Positions 45,320 to 56,576 of a stretch of 64,000 nt of DNA are shown here, piece after piece. Made by a program: the position numbers and the translations under genes. Source of the DNA: Ahaetulla prasina (taxonomy: Eukaryota; Chordata; Lepidosauria; Squamata; Colubridae); contig NC_080540.1 in assembly GCF_028640845.1 (NCBI RefSeq), positions 261,213,458 through 261,277,457 of the forward strand, read 5' to 3'. A model generated the notes under the pieces. It was not told the origin of the DNA and did not search any database. It saw only the letters and a list, made by a program, of their open reading frames with translations. The number at the start of each line of letters is the position of its first letter. The first letter of the stretch is position 1.

Positions 45320-48300
45320 AGACAGACAGTTGGCTAAGAGCATGTCTCAATCAACTCCATAAGACTTGTAGTTGTAGTGAAACTAAACAATTTTATTCAT
45401 GAAGTGCCACAAATAATCCTCATAACAGTGTCGCATGCACTTCCTTTGGTCTTCCTAATCCAGGATAAACCAGATCACCCTGAATAGGGATGCTGACTGA
45501 TACTGGAAAGCATAATACGGATATAAAATAAGCATGTAAATAACATATTGCTTTTACAGCCACAAGTTAGGCCGTAAGAAAGTCTCTTACCTCAGCTTGG
45601 TTAGAGTCATTCTTCATTTTTCTACAGTGGTGCTGCAGGCATTTTTGTTTTGCTACTTCATCCTCTAGAGGCTCTCCATAAACTTGAGGGCCCACTTGAG
45701 GTTGTGTGCAGAGAGAGTCTGCACAAGTGCAATATGGTCCAAGGCCATTGTCACTCTCTTATTCCAACCAGGTTCGTTTCTGATAGCATGAACAATCAAA
45801 TGAATAATATGGCTCATAACTGTACAAAATAGGCTTCTGTTGTTGCAAGCAGGCCATATATTACAAGAAAATGAAAAATCATAATTAATTGCTCTTGTTA
45901 TTTCACATATTTCAGGAGCATAAAATAATTCTGTTCAAGAGTTTGCAGATTTTTGTATAGAGCTTGAAAGGAAGAATTTATGTGTCATCTACGTAGATTC
46001 TTGCCCTGCAAGAGAACAGCCTGAGAACATAATATCCAGAATTTGTTGTCTTTTTGGGCTTCCTGATGGACCAAGGTGTCTGTTTCTACAAAGGACTGAC
46101 TGTTCAGTTCATTGACAGTTCAATAAAGCAAGCCTGGCCAAGTGAAGTATGCAATAGAATCATGAGAGACGGATGTTCTCATTAGGTATCGGTCAAGGTG
46201 CATTAAGGAAATGAGGTGAATGAAATTTTGTTTGCTGCAAGCTGCTGTATACTTGACATTCCAAGACATTGCTCTTATTGGTGGGCAACATAAGTCCTTC
46301 ATTAATCAACTTACCTTTAGCTTGAGAAGTATTCTGAAGCTTCCATTGTGTGCATTTTTATAAGGGAATGATACATATCGAATGAAGAAAAGTGCACAGA
46401 AGTTATTAAAGAAAAGCCTGATGCAATGAACCCAAGAGAATGGAGTCCATATATCAAAGGCATTGTCTGTCACTTGATCTGCACAAAGGAAATGCAAGAT
46501 TCCAGGCAGATGAGAGCTGAAACCAAAGTCCCAAAGTCCTCACTTGTGCAAATGATTATGGGCAGATGTTCCATTTCACATTTCAGAGTATTTCAGCTCT
46601 GCACTCTGTCACATTTTACAACCTTGCTTCTGTGGATGAAGGAGAAACAAGTATTTTTGGCTTGGACCGCCAAGGCAAGAAAAAACACAGATTAAAAACT
46701 GACTAAGGAGCAAGTTAAAAAAAAATCTGCTTGAGGGAAATATTTTTAATTGATATTCGAACACTGTGAATTCATTTGTTGCCAAACAACCATTTGTTAA
46801 AACAAAATTAAACTTCTTGAAAGCATGGCCATCCATTTTTTAATGACTGAGCATAGAGAATTCATGAAAAAATTCTAAGTGTGATAAAAGGATTATAATA
46901 TGTGTGAAGATACAAGTATGGCAGACCTTGTTTAAAACTTTTAAAAGTGAAATGAAATAAAAAAGAGGAAAGGAAAAAACTAAAGTTTATTTATGAAACA
47001 CGTTTTCTTAATTTCTGAAGTATTGTATTCATTTGAAAGAAAGCACTGCATTTCAGTGCTAACAGTTCTTAATGTATAAACAGCTCCAGCAAACTATTGA
47101 GGACTGCCTTTGGAGAAGGAAACATCCTTCTTTCCTGAATCCTGTCCCATGTTTCTCAGGGCAAGAGGAGAGGGGCTGTGATTAAAAAAGTTGACTGCTG
47201 GTAAGCATCACCCTCCCTCAAGAGTCACCAATAGGCTGCTAGATCTATTGCACCATAGCAAAAATGAAGCTCACCTTACTTGTCTAGTTACATAGGATAT
47301 TATTGTTTATCTGATAACAGTTCAAGCTGCACCTTGCTTTGCTGTGAGTTGCGTTGATTGTTTGACTACAGCTCTTAACCACAACTGCACTTACTTCCAA
47401 TGATGAGAAAATTAAAAAAAACCCACAATGAGTAAAATAAAAAGTATACTCTTGGTTATTATGAAGTCAAGTTTCATAACCGTAGCCGTTCTCATTAGAA
47501 GAGGAAGCTATAGAAATGAACATCTATCTATATAAAGCCATAACTTAGCTTTCTTCAAAGAGTGATTTTCGAATCCTAAAATAGATCATTTAAACACTAT
47601 TGCTTACAGAAATTCCTCAGGAGAAAAAGGTGAGAAAAGTCTAAGGATGTAAGAAAGAAATTATGTAAAAGAGTTTAGTGTCATTCATAGTTTCAACTAT
47701 GCCCTTCAGCTAGAAACAAGACAGTCACAAAATATTGGAGACTATCCATTTAGCCCCTGTCCTAACCAGAAGTACAATCACCTGAAATCAACGACTTTTG
47801 AGCCAAACTGCCCCTAATTGGCAAAGTCCATCTTGTAGCCGGGTTGTACTGGCAGAGGTCTTGGCTGTAGAGAACCCAATTAAGCTGCACATCCACATTG
47901 TACTTATGGAAACTGTCTTTTATTTGTTTATTGGTGATGAATATACATCAAGCTACCCAAGATCATCTTTTTCACAAAGGAAATATACCTACTCACATAT
48001 ACAAACACGCATACAAGCGTGTGTGTATATGTGTGCTTAGTCCCCCTACAAAAGCATGTATTTTTTTGTCTATGTGTGTACCTCTATCTACCCACATATG
48101 TACATAGATTTCTGAGTAAGAGAGTAACATCCATTTTGTTAAGACTTGCTATAACCATATTTTCAGACTATTCACAATAACATTACAAGTAGCCAGATTT
48201 CTTCTGGTTCTAGCAATATGGTTCTAGCAAATCTGCTAAAGAGATTGGGAGAATTCCTCTGATGTACATGTAATGATCTGAATCAGCCACATTCTACTAT

Positions 48301-49064
48301 TATTTCTTGCTTTAGCGTTTTTTCTTTCTTATTAATTGTACTTCCCCCTCCCTGCTATCATAGCTTCTTTTGCAGTCTCCGCATAAACTTTTTATTGATT
48401 TGATTTTTTCCCCATGTTGCTTCATCTTTCCTAATTTCATCCCACCCCACCCTTCAATTTACTTTTACTCTTTCTACTTTCTACTTCTTTTACTTCTTTA
48501 CTCAAAAATTCAGCGTGACATCAAAGAGGGAAAACCCAGCAATACAAATTAAAGATTTGATGGGGCTTGAGTGTAACTAATAAAAATGCTTTTGCATTAG
48601 CCACAGTTGCTAACAGCACTTAATGGATGGCAATCTTCAGCTTCTATTACTCGAATAAGGGGAATAACAGCCTAAGTGTGCATAGCGGGTGTAGCAATTA
48701 GTGTGGATTTTTTTTGTTTTTGCTAGATTGCTGTTCAGCACATTCCACATATTCCTGTACATGCTGTTTTTTTCATGGTATTCTTATGCAAAACATGTTT
48801 CAATTTTAATTTGTTATTGTTTGTTATGCAAGTTTCTGAACATGTGTATGGTATGGTATCAGCTTGATCATCCCAAAGTGAGGGCATAATCTTATTTAAA
48901 GTGGGTAGACTTGTGAGATTGCTATTTCCAAGAGTTTACTTGCTTTCATGAGAGAAAGAAAAAACAAAGGTTCAAGCAAGTATACTTGATAACACTTAAT
49001 CACTCTCCCGCTAAGTAACCACAATGAGTTCTCACAGATTTTTATCACTTTAACAAATTTGCTG

Positions 49065-49069
<5 letters not shown>
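45320..49069. other. Long unique stretch, no repeats recognised
   Basis: About 3.7 kb without a named repeat. Frames of 60-89 codons occur on both strands (for example 46426-46695) but carry no motif. A short CA/TG-rich patch lies near 47995-48035. Confidence 0.4.

Positions 49070-49098
<29 letters not shown>
49070..49098. repeat. CT dinucleotide repeat
   Basis: An uninterrupted CT run of about 14 units, followed by more CTCTCT after a CCCCCCA interruption. Confidence 0.95.
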
Positions 49099-49099
<1 letters not shown>

Positions 49100-49724
49100 C
49101 CCACTCTCTCTCTGTGTCTCTTTCATGGAGAACAGTGAAATCTTGATTTTCTGGCTCATGATCCAGAGGATTTTGGGCACATAAAATGAACATTTTACTT
49201 CAGATTCCACCCCTCCCAAAAACAAAAGACAAAGCCTTTTACTTCTGAAACAGTCTGGGCAATTTACAGTATGTCATTTAAGTCATTTGCATCAATTTAC
49301 ATCATTCGCATCATTATGGAAATTGAACTTTATTTGTGTTTTTTTTATAGTTGTTAGGTTTCAGTGTTGTTCTGATTGTTTTTATGGCTTGAGTTTTTGA
49401 TTATTGTTTTTTGCAACATAGCCACATATCCTTATGCCAGAGAAAACACTTCAGTTTTCACCTGACTTTTCAAGACCTTTCACATCCCCTCCCCCTTGTT
49501 ATTTTTTTCTGGATGACTTCATCAGCCATATCCTATTCCACTTGTATGCTGTGAGAACAAGAAACTTTCTTTGTCTTGGCATTTTGCCAAAGGCTTTCCT
49601 GTAGATGAGGCTTCTACCACCCACTGATTTGTGGGCAACTAACTTCATATGCTCTCTGCCTGGATTCCTAGTGGGTCTGGACTTTTCTTTGGTCATTGAC
49701 TTGGATGTAGGAATGCAGGCAGAG
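49100..49724. other. Unique DNA
   Basis: Nothing recognised. Confidence 0.35.
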
Positions 49725-49874
49725 GAATTCCCACCCCACTCTGGGACAAGCCAGAGGTGGTATTTGCCGGTTCTCCAAACTACTCAAAATTTCCACTACC
49801 GGTTCTCTGAACTTGTCAAAATTTCCACTACCAGTTCTCCAGAACCTGTCAGAACCTGCTGGATTTCACCCCTG
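49725..49874. mobile_element. hAT-type MITE, left-truncated
   Basis: Shares CCCACCCCACTCTGGGAC, CCAGAGGTGGTATTTGC and the right terminus CTGGATTTCACCCCTG with the complete element at 50272-50472, but the left terminus is missing. Internal TTCCACTACCGGTTCTC is partly duplicated. Confidence 0.85.
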
Positions 49875-50109
49875 TCCTGTACTATGCATGCTAAGAGGAC
49901 TATCTTCTTCTCTTTGACTGTATCCTTCCCTAGCCACACCATGGCAGTGTGTCTTCCATTTCCACTTTCAATCTCATGAATACATGCGGCTGATGTTTAC
50001 AGTATATTAGGTGGCTGAGTAACACCTAAAATGTATCAAATTCTATTTATTTCTTTTCTTATTAGTGTCCATATTGTCAATTCAATCTGCTCCCTCAAAG
50101 GAGCTTCCT

Positions 50110-50137
50110 CATTCATTCATTCATTCATTCATTCATT
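50110..50137. repeat. ATTC tetranucleotide repeat
   Basis: Seven ATTC units in a row. Confidence 0.95.
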
Positions 50138-50271
50138 ATGCTGCCCATTTTACTATCTAAAATGACTCTAGGTGGCTTACAATGCAGTACAATCAACTTT
50201 AGCTTTGATATTACTCTTTATTTTGCATTCCATGGCTGACTGGATAAACGGCTTAGTGACAACCCTTTCTC

Positions 50272-50472
50272 CAGTGGTGAAATCCAATTTTTTTTACTAC
50301 CGGTTCTGTGGGCATGGCTTGGTGGTCATGATGTGGCTTGTGGGCGTGGCAGGGAAGGATATTGCAAAATCTCCATTCCCACCCCACTCTGGGACCAGCC
50401 AGAGGTGGTATTTGCGGGTTCTCCGAACTACTCAAAATTTCCGCTGTCAGAACCTGCTGGATTTCACCCCTG
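50272..50472. mobile_element. hAT-type MITE, 201 bp, with 8-bp target duplication
   Basis: Inverted termini CAGTGGTGAAATCCA and TGGATTTCACCCCTG; perfect flanking repeats CCTTTCTC (50264-50271 and 50473-50480). Internal GTGGGCGTGGCAGGGAAGG. The 139-codon frame that overlaps it is not a gene. Same family as 49725-49874, about 0.5 kb away. Confidence 0.95.
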
Positions 50473-50480
50473 CCTTTCTC

Positions 50481-51308
50481 AACCTGGTTGATGTCTGTCT
50501 TAATTTTCTCCTCTTTTGTCTTCCTTTGTTAGGTTCAGTTCAGCAGCCCATTGCCACTATATTCTTGAATCTGCTTCTCAGACTCATTTAAGTACAGAGT
50601 TATATCTCTGACTTTTATTTGATAGTGAGCTATCCCTGAAGCTATCTAAATATCTACAAATAGTTAAATTTATATGAAAAATGTATGCATAAAAATCTGG
50701 AGCAGCTCACTGTAGTTATAGAAAATTTTCCATTTGCAATATTTTCATCATGTTGTCCCTCCTTCCCCCCCCAAATCTATTGTAAACTAAATGTTAACCT
50801 TTCCACTATGTATTTGTGAATTAGCTGAAGCACTATAAACCTCAGGAAAAATTCCCTGCATTTTCTTGGGGTGATGCAGTCTAATTAACAATCTGACTGT
50901 AGAGGGAAGAGTTTATGGCTATTTTTTTTTTCCAACTGCCATTCGGCTAGGCTTCTTACCAATTTTGGAAAACAGACTGGATACATTGGATACAGATTGG
51001 CTGTTCTTCAAATGTTAACAACCACCCAGTGTTACGATGACCCAGCTTTGAACCAAAAGTCATTTCCAGTGTTTCATTTATATATACAATTCCAGCACAA
51101 TTGCTGCATATCGTTACATCCAACTATTTGGATTTCAGCCTAAAACAGAAAACAGAGAAAAAGATCAGCACTTTTGTACAGAGACTGATTGACCCTGATG
51201 TCCTGGTGTGATCAAGATGGAGTAATTTATTGTTTGATAAAATGAGTTGGTTTTCATAGGTGAGATGCATTCATCCATGCTGCTGGAAAGTAACTATTCT
51301 ATTCTAAG
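50481..51308. other. AT-rich unique DNA
   Basis: Nothing recognised. Confidence 0.35.
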
Positions 51309-51545
51309 AACCGTGGTGGTGCAGTGGTTAGAATGCAGTATTGCAGGCTAACTTTGCTCACATTACCAGGATTTTGATTCCTTCAATCCTGACCAGCTCA
51401 AGGTTGTCCCAGCCTTCCATCTTTCCGAGGTCGGTAAACTGAGGACCTAGATTGTTGGAGACAATATGCTGATTCTGTAAACTGCTTAGAGGGCTGTAAA
51501 GCACCATGAAGTGGTATGTAAGTCTAAGAGCTACTGCTATTTCAG
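51309..51545 (+). mobile_element. tRNA-derived SINE with L2/MIR-like tail
   Basis: Head CCGTGGTGGTGCAGTGGTTA then GAATGCAGTATTGCAGG, middle CCCAGCCTTCCATCTTTCCG and GACCTAGATTGTTGGAGACA, tail GGGCTGTAAAGCACCATGAA and TAAGTCTAAGAGCTACTGCT. Best preserved plus-strand copy of the family in this window. It pairs with the inverted copy at 51706. Confidence 0.9.
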
Positions 51546-51705
51546 TGAGGTCTATACTTTACACTTGGTAACTAGGTTTGGGAAGATTAGTTGAGTTTAA
51601 TTAAATGTACTTCTACCATTTCAATATTAATTATATGAAGTTTCCCGAAAATGAATTTTTACTATTGCTTTTTGCTGGGAGGAAGTTTAGAGTTCATTTA
51701 ACAGA

Positions 51706-51921
51706 TAGCAATAGCACTTAGACTTACAGTGCTTTTACAGCCCTCTCTAAGCAGTTTAAAGAGTCAGCATATTGCCCTCAACAATCTGGGTCCTCATTTT
51801 ACTGACCTCAGAAGGATGGAAGGCTGAGTCAACCTTGAGCCGGTGAGGTTTGAACTGCAGCTAGCAGTCAGCTGAAGTAGCCTCAGTGCTGCACTCTAAC
51901 CACTGCACCACCTTGGCTCTT
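51706..51921 (-). mobile_element. tRNA-derived SINE with L2/MIR-like tail, inverted
   Basis: Reverse orientation of the family: ATAGCAATAGCACTTAGACT, CAACAATCTGGGTCCTCATT, AGGATGGAAGGCTGAGTCAA, GCCGGTGAGGTTTGAACTGC (B-box side) and CTCTAACCACTGCACCACC (A-box side). About 160 bp separate it from the plus-strand copy. Confidence 0.9.
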
Positions 51922-52025
51922 ATGTATGGAGATGTAGTAGATTTTGTAAAAAAATAACATTAATAAGAAAGCATTGTGATAAATAATTCATTAAAAGAAA
52001 ATGTAAGAAAGATTAGGCTAGATAT

Positions 52026-52361
52026 CTATGATGGGAAATATATTCCAATATAAGTCCATTGCACCTTAATGCATTTATTTTGGAGAGGACCAGTAAGAAC
52101 CTGTCCCTGTTGAATCAATTTGTACCAAGTACCTTGGTATTTGACTGCTTCATCCAATTTAATGCATTTTGACATGAAAATATTGTCCCGGTACTTAATT
52201 GATAGTCCACGAGCTGTGATAGGAAAGGACGGGTGACCATGGAGAATGGACAAGAAGTCATCTATGCTGGGAAGGTCACTGACATAAAAAATGGACAGAC
52301 AGAAAGTCCTTCCAAGCTGAAACAATGGGTCACATACTAAGTCATGTGCCTTGTTTGGCCC
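52026..52361 (-). other. Unrecognised open frame, about 112 codons
   Basis: Open on the minus strand from a stop at 52362-52364 down to a stop at 52026; no in-frame ATG near its start. It reads with SDLPSIDDFLSILHGHPSFP, SIKYRDNIFMSKCIKLDEAV and GTWYKLIQQGQVLTGP. I recognise no domain. The upstream bases (52375-52440) resemble a MITE by the words GGTACCAC and ATTGGTTCCAGGAGGTACAA in minus view, so the whole block may be non-coding transposon DNA that happens to be open. Confidence 0.25.
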
Positions 52362-52623
52362 TCATCATTTTTTGTAATCGTTGTACCTCCTGGAACCAAT
52401 TAATGATAAGTACTGTGGTACCACTCTAATTTAAAAGTGATGGAAATCTGTACTCAGAATTAAGAGAATAATAGTCTGTATGGTAACAGGTGTACTCCAA
52501 ATCATTGTAATTCATTAAAGTATTTATGAAAAGGCTTTAGCCACCACATACATTAAAAAGTGAAAATATGATATTGTCTTGTACAAAGGCAGCATTAGGG
52601 CTGGCTTGAATTAGCCAATATAT

Positions 52624-52806
52624 TAATATAATATAATATAATATAATATAATATAATATAATATAATATAATATAATATAATATAATATAATATAATATA
52701 ATATAATATAATATAATATAATATAATATAATATAATATATTATATTATATTATATTATATTATATTATATTATATTATATTATATTATATTATATTATA
52801 TTATTA
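52624..52806. repeat. AATAT microsatellite that flips into its reverse complement
   Basis: About 23 AATAT units (52624-52740) pass directly into about 12 ATTAT units (52741-52806). The second part is the reverse complement of the first, so the tract is one long palindrome that could extrude as a cruciform or hairpin. Confidence 0.95.
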
Positions 52807-52995
52807 TACAATATACTATTTTTTCCATGTAAATTTACAACATCTTTTGTCAAATACAAACTTTTGGCATTTTGATTTTAGGAATACTCTTAGAAATAAA
52901 ATCATACTCTATATGGTATCTTTACTTACTTGCTGAAGAATCAGTGTGGTAGTGAGGGGCCAATAACTGCACTTCAATGAACCATCAATTGGTTG

Positions 52996-53192
52996 TCTCT
53001 CCCTCTCCTCCTTCCTTCCTTCCTTCCTTCCTTCCTTCCTTCCTTCCTTCCTTCCTTCCTTCCTTCCTTTCTTCCTTCCTTCCTTTCTTCCTTCCTTCCT
53101 CCCTCCCTCCCTCCCTCCCTCCCTCCTTTCTTTCCTCCCTCTCTTCCCCATTCCCTCTCTATTTCTCCCTCTTTCCCTCTCCCTCTCTCTCA
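52996..53192. repeat. Pure pyrimidine tract, CCTT/CCCT tetranucleotides
   Basis: Nearly 200 bases with almost only C and T on the plus strand: about 18 CCTT units, some CTTT interruptions, then about seven CCCT units and a CTCTCT end. The serine/proline/leucine- and lysine/glutamate/arginine-rich frames on both strands are artefacts of it. Confidence 0.95.
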
Positions 53193-53289
53193 TACACAAA
53201 CCTTTGAAATTGTACTTGGCATAACTGCTTCCAAAAAATTAGATTTTTTTCCAGATTTTCAAAGTTTTATTTGTAGGATTTGTAGGATT

Positions 53290-53640
53290 GAGCAGTGGCT
53301 CAGGGGCTAGGACGTTGAGCTTGTCGATCGAAAGGTCGGCAGCTCAGCGGTTCGAATCCTTAGTGCTGCTGTGTAACGGGGTGAGCTCCTGTTACTTGTC
53401 CCAGCTTCTGCCAACCTAGCAGTTTCGAAAGCATGTAAAAATGCAAGTAGAAAAAATAGGGACCACCTTTGGTGGGAAGGTAATAGCGTTCTATGTGCCT
53501 TTGGCGTTGAGTCATGCCGGCCACATGACCACGGAGACATCTTCGGACAGCGCTGGCTCTTCGGCTTTGAAACAGAGATGAGCACTGCCCCTAGAGTCAG
53601 CAACGACTAGCACGTATGTGCGAGGGGAACCTTTATCTTT
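53290..53640 (+). mobile_element. Sauria-type SINE, plus strand
   Basis: Head GCAGTGGCTCAGGGGCTAGG and CAGCGGTTCGAATCC (B box), body CAGCTTCTGCCAACCTAGCA, GGGACCACCTTTGGTGGGAA, GTCATGCCGGCCACATGACC and tail AGGGGAACCTTTATC. Less diverged from a tRNA-like promoter than the copy at 40272. Flanking duplication not clear; a TTTGTAGGA repeat lies just before it. Confidence 0.92.
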
Positions 53641-53901
53641 TTATTCTTAGCACTAAATGAGTTTTACTGGATGCTGAATCCAAGTTGTCCTCTCACACTT
53701 AACTTTTGGTCCTGGTTTATGGAAAGCTAATATCTTTGTATCAAGAAGAACAGAAAATTACCAGAAAAGGGGCATATTTTTTTTGGAGAGACTAAAACCT
53801 AGTTCACAATTTCTGCTAAATATGAATAGTAGTGCTAAATATTTTTTAAGATGGATGCTCTAATTGCTAATGAATCACAGCTGGACTAACTGGATTTGTT
53901 T

Positions 53902-54282
53902 CAGGTAGTCTTTGACTTACAACCCTAATTAGGACCAGAATTTCTGTTGCTAAACAAGGCAGTTGTTAAATGAGTTACATCTGAGTTTATGACCTTTCTT
54001 GCCCTGTTTGTTAAATGAATCACTGCAATTGTTAAGGACTAAGTAAATGTAGCTGTCCCCATTGGCTTTGCTGACTGAGAAGGTCACAAATAGCGATTAC
54101 ATGGCCCTGGGATCCTGCAATTGTTGTAAATACAGATTGGTTGTCAACTGCTCAAAATGTGATCATAGGAATGGTGTGACAGTTGTGAGTGTGGGAGCAA
54201 GTTTAGATCAGCGTTTTTTTTCCAGTGCCACTAAAATTTCAAACAGTCACTAAATGAATGGCTGTAAGTTGTGGACTCCCTG
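53902..54282 (+). mobile_element. CAGGTAGTC-type non-autonomous DNA transposon, 381 bp
   Basis: Starts CAGGTAGTCTTTGACTTACA and ends TAAGTTGTGGACTCCCTG, its imperfect inverted repeat. Most complete of the three copies in the window (5004, 17449). Internal TTTCTGTTGCTAAACAAGGC and AATTGTTAAGGACTAAG. No transposase frame. Confidence 0.8.
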
Positions 54283-54336
54283 TTTCAAAATCAGATATAA
54301 AGTGCTATCTAAGTGAATTAAATCAGTTTGACAAAA

Positions 54337-54385
54337 TTTAAACCACTTAAGGCTTCTAAAACTTTAAACCACTTAAGGCTTCCAA
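54337..54385. repeat. Tandem duplication, about 25-bp unit
   Basis: TTTAAACCACTTAAGGCTTC occurs twice, the copies joined by TAAAAC. Confidence 0.9.
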
Positions 54386-55690
54386 AATAGTGGCACAGGA
54401 TTGAACGTGGTAAATTCATCACTGAACTGCATGTAATAGAAGCTCATGACATTTTAAGTATTACACCCGCTGGCCCTTTTTGAACTAGTGAAGTAGTGCA
54501 TACTTTGAAGGTTTGCCTTACTACCAGTTGATTTGGATAATGTGAACAATCTTTCTAGCAGCATCCCCAACAGATGTGTTAGATTACAGTTTCCATCACC
54601 ATCATCCAATTTGGGGAATACTGCTTTTAGTATTTCTTTAACAGATTTTCCTCAGGCATTAGTGCTAAATTGGCCTGGGAAAAAGTCTTCAGAATGTTAG
54701 CTTCAGGTTGTAAATATACTGTGCACTGTGTTTATTTCCTGCATGTCCAGACATGCATGAGAAACAATAATCTAACTATATAGTGTATTAGTTAAAGGTT
54801 GACCAATTGAGTTCCCATTGTTTCTTTCTCCCTGCTGAATGTGTGTGTGATGGAAAGAAACTGTAAAGTAGAATGCCAGAATCTTTGGTCCCCGGGTGTC
54901 TTATGAGAGACATCAGACTGTTGGTTTAGTAGTGCATATTTAAGCAAAACTTCTTTAAAAATCTTAGAAAGTTTTTAAACCATGACAAATTGAAAGTATT
55001 AATTTGTTGTTTTAGAAATAATTAAAAACAACTGTGATTTTTTTGTCCAGTTATATACACACAATTTTATAGAAAAAGCAGGGATGGAGAGAATGGGATA
55101 GGAGTCAACGTGTAACAGTTTAATGTAACTATTTTTTCATTGTAGTGGAAGAAGATGACTAGAAAGATATCTGGGAATTGGGTTTAGAAACAGGATAATC
55201 TGATACCCATAAAGAATGCTTTAGCTACAAGGATGAGATTATATTTCTGGTTTTGGATTCAGTTCAGGTTTATAGTGTTGAAGGGATTTATGCATATAGC
55301 AACTGATCCTTGAGTAGTGTGATAGTCTTCTTCCTTATGAAGTGCTCTTGGCTGAAAATGTAATGTGAGTTATTGGTAATGTGGTTTGGCAACACTTCGA
55401 TTAATTCAGTTTCACAAAGAGAAGAGAGAGATTAGTATGGCAGGAGAGTAAGTCACTGAAAAGCAGCTGTATGTCCTCTCTGTCTAAGTGCCTAGATCTG
55501 CTTTTCAGTCCTGTCTGTAATAATAAAAGCTGGGCTAAACTGAAGAATGCAGCTGAGCTGGAAAAAATTCCTAAACCTCAAGTTGTATTTTTATTGTCCA
55601 ATTTGGTTTCCATTTTCTCTTTTTGCTCATATGCATATTATTTGTTCACAATAACGTGAAATAACAGCTGCCAGTTTGTTAATTAGTGTT
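54386..55690. other. AT-rich unique DNA
   Basis: Nothing recognised. Confidence 0.35.
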
Positions 55691-56530
55691 GTTTTTATAT
55701 ACAATGAGTTTTTCCCAAGAACCTGGGATGTCATAATGTATCAGCTTAGTATACATGAAGATCCAAGCAGTCTGGCCTTTTAGATGGAAATGGATGGAAA
55801 TTGGCTGCCCAAGAATTTTTGGTACTGTACCAAGTGTACCAATAATCACTGCCATAATTTTACCATTTTGATTTTCAGATCTTGTTACTTTGTGATCTTT
55901 TCCAATTCTTTGTCTTCTACAATATCCACACTCTCTTCTTTATTATTAATTTGATTGATTGAACAGTCAGCTGATGTTTAGATTAGATTCAGCATTTTTT
56001 ATCCACCTAATGAGTCACTCCCAAGGATCTAGGATAGGGAAGATATTGTTTGATGATATTAAAGGTCTCATGGCAGGATGTAAGTTGTTCCAAGTAAAGC
56101 TCTCTTTTGCTGTTGACCAAGGGTGATGTTGTTAATACCAATAATGTTTCTTTCATCTGTTCTTGCTTCTGATCTTAGCATCAGTGGTGGATTGCTACTG
56201 GTTCGCTTCAGTTCGGGTGAACCGGTAGCAGCAGCAGCAGGAGGCTCTGCCCACCCACCCATTTGTATGTCATCAAATACGCTCTGCACATGCACAGAAG
56301 AGGTACACATGTGAGCGAACTGATAGCAAAGGTAAGCGAAACCCACCACTGCTTAGCCTGCTGATTTATTTGCCAATCTCATCTTCTATTTTGGTGATGC
56401 ACTAATTGGCTTTTTTCTTATTTGCTGATTTTGTATCCAAGATATATGGTTATAACTGCATCATTGTTGTACACTGATTGGTTTGTTTCTTGGAGTGAGC
56501 TGGTGCTTATATTTGATATTATAGTATTAT
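55691..56530 (-). mobile_element. Possible old LINE remnant interrupted by a hAT MITE
   Basis: The minus strand gives scraps that look like an old non-LTR element C-terminus; in plus view the words TTTTCCCAAGAACCTGGGAT and TTTCTTGGAGTGAGCTGGTG recall a squamate LINE I would guess to be R4-like. No catalytic block is visible. A hAT element (56182) and probably the LINE at 56577 sit in it. Tentative. Confidence 0.25.
56182..56351. mobile_element. hAT-type MITE, 170 bp
   Basis: Starts CAGTGGTGGATTGCTACTGG and ends AAGCGAAACCCACCACTG, inverted termini. Flanks CTTAGCAT (56174-56181) and CTTAGCCT (56352-56359) agree in 7 of 8 bases. A small AGC repeat lies near 56227-56240. Same family as 4268-4424, shared word GGAGGCTCTGCCCA. 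Confidence 0.92.
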
Positions 56531-56576
56531 CATCTTCAAATACTTGTGCTAGTTGTTTCTTTATAACAAACAGTTG

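Noticed and set aside
46426..46695. Plus-strand 89-codon frame
   Set aside because: No motif, no third-position bias, no splice context. Treated as chance.
47160..47200. Micro-exon-like block between TTTCTCAG and GTAAGC
   Set aside because: Strong-looking splice signals but only about 41 bases; such pairs are frequent by chance in 64 kb.
48896..49225. Minus-strand 109-codon frame
   Set aside because: Its arginine/glutamate-rich middle is the translated CT/GA microsatellite at 49070-49098.
50105..50140. Regulatory or structural meaning of the ATTC, TGTC and ATC repeats
   Set aside because: Simple short microsatellites with no context suggesting function.
52909..53310. Frames of 76-105 codons on both strands
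   Set aside because: They are translations of the pyrimidine tract (proline/serine/phenylalanine on one strand, lysine/glutamate/glycine on the other).
53287..53345. tRNA gene
   Set aside because: A- and B-box-like words belong to the head of a Sauria SINE; the downstream body is SINE, and there is no cloverleaf.
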